From JAMXLO01 sp963812505 (GTDB taxonomy: Bacteria; Pseudomonadota; Alphaproteobacteria; Acetobacterales; Acetobacteraceae), in the NCBI GenBank assembly GCA_963812505.1, contig CAWEVM010000029.1:1-64000 (forward strand): 64,000 nt of DNA, written 5' to 3'. Each line of letters begins with the position of its first letter. Positions within the stretch are counted from its first letter, which is position 1. The notes under the pieces were generated by a model. It was given only the letters and a program-made list of their open reading frames with translations. It had not been told where the DNA came from and did not search any database. The translations under genes and the position numbers were made by a program. This document shows, in pieces, positions 63,320-64,000 of the stretch.

Positions 63320-64000
63320 CGCCACTCTCAGTTATGGGGATGTGGCAGCGGATTCGATGACCGGCCTGGGCCAGACGCTCCGGCGGTGGTACGGTTTCGC
63401 AGATCGGTCCGACCTTGTGCTGACAGCGCGTATGGAACGGACAGCCGGAGGGCGGCGACACGGCGTTCGGCAGTTCACCTGTCAGTACGATGCGACGCTC
63501 GAATTTCGACAAATCGATCGTTGGGGCGGCCGCGAGCAGTGCCTCGGTGTAGGGATGCCACGGCGGCTCGAAGACCTGCTCCACCGTCCCAGCTTCCATG
63601 ATCTGGCCGAGATACATCACCACCACGCTGTCAGCGATGTATCGGACAAAGCCCAGATCATGGCTTATGATGATAAATGTCGTCTGCTGCGTGCGCTGAA
63701 TATCCACCAGCAGCTCGATGATCGCGGCTTGCACCGACACGTCGAGGGCGGACACCGGTTCGTCGGCCACGACCAATGCCGGCGCGCCAGCGAAAGCCCG
63801 GGCGATACCGACGCGCTGCTTCTGTCCACCGGACAACTGGCGCGGCCGGCGGCCGGCATAGACCGCGGACAGACGCGTCATGCGCAGCAGTTCACCGACG
63901 CGGTCCCGGACTGCCGCCCGGCCGCGCGCAACGCCGAGCTTGCGAACGGCACGGGCGATCTGCGTTCCGACGGCGTAGCACGGGTTCAGCGTCTCGTCGG
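63243..64000 (-). CDS. dipeptide/oligopeptide ABC transporter ATP-binding protein (5' end outside window)
   Basis: The frame is open to the window edge, so the Walker A part is missing. Visible are ETLNPCYAVGTQIA, the signature LSGGQKQRVGIARAF, Walker B ALVVADEPVSALDVSVQ, the switch HDLGFVRYIADSVVVMY and the C-terminal oligopeptide cap (CPFHTRCQHKVGPIC) of DppF/OppF-type ATPases. It probably drives uptake of peptides or other small nitrogen compounds. The last 30 residues (TESGATVRPVG onward) run into the convergent FAD gene. Confidence 0.9.
   Translation of the reverse strand, partial: DETLNPCYAVGTQIARAVRKLGVARGRAAVRDRVGELLRMTRLSAVYAGRRPRQLSGGQKQRVGIARAFAGAPALVVADEPVSALDVSVQAAIIELLVDIQRTQQTTFIIISHDLGFVRYIADSVVVMYLGQIMEAGTVEQVFEPPWHPYTEALLAAAPTIDLSKFERRIVLTGELPNAVSPPSGCPFHTRCQHKVGPICETVPPPERLAQAGHRIRCHIPITESGATVRPVGASPEGRSNPAPAGRSATG

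Noticed and set aside
1..64000. tRNA, rRNA and intact insertion sequences
   Set aside because: No cloverleaf-like GTTCGANTC context, ribosomal RNA core or transposase motif was found by reading both strands; short RNAs could be missed by eye.

Overview
The window looks like a high-GC alphaproteobacterial chromosome, most likely Acetobacteraceae or a near relative in Rhodospirillales. This is inferred from the imuA-imuB-dnaE2 mutagenesis cassette under a GTTC-N7-GTTC SOS box, a GcrA-like protein, a DUF6362-like phage protein, NodT-type efflux components and many oxidative catabolic genes. No rRNA, tRNA, CRISPR array or intact transposase was found.

Layout. 1-4.4 kb: a cut-off DNA methyltransferase, a LutA-like Fe-S protein, an orphan amino-acid ABC ATPase and a frameshifted BTAD/TPR regulator. 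4.5-7.2 kb: a YeiH-type exporter, then a 33-aa peptide gene with its own promoter and a strong downstream hairpin, a DUF6065-like protein, and a receiver domain with Glu in place of the phospho-acceptor Asp. 7.4-11 kb: a lipoprotein and a decayed prophage (truncated terminase fused to a tail-protein end, LamG/SGNH fibre-like protein, GH108 endolysin). 11-17.4 kb: NUDIX-imuA-imuB-dnaE2, with the SOS box inside the end of the NUDIX gene. 17.4-21.2 kb: cupin, RES/Xre toxin-antitoxin pair, a phage-like regulatory remnant, and a phosphate acyltransferase behind an FNR/FixK-like box. 21.3-30 kb: glycine-zipper lipoprotein, SCO protein, broken small secreted protein, broken GST, uronate dehydrogenase-like protein, amidase and a four-gene hydrolase/oxidoreductase operon. 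30-36.5 kb: a tetR-OMF-MFP-RND efflux operon. 36.6-53.6 kb: accessory catabolism (thiolase/DUF35, LLM oxidoreductases, SBF transporter, amidase, enoyl-CoA hydratase, MDR enzyme, cupin, EamA, FAD oxidase, HyuA/HyuB, TauD). 53.7-64 kb: three Rieske oxygenase systems with a StcD/DgcA-like demethylase and two FAD oxidoreductases, plausibly a betaine-type N-demethylation pathway, ending in a peptide-type ABC ATPase cut by the window edge.

A second theme is gene breakage. Eight genes are interrupted by single-base frameshifts while both halves stay conserved. Four of these carry one extra base at the same motif, AGTAC(C). This looks like either systematic sequence error or a local indel hotspot, so the broken genes should not be assumed dead.
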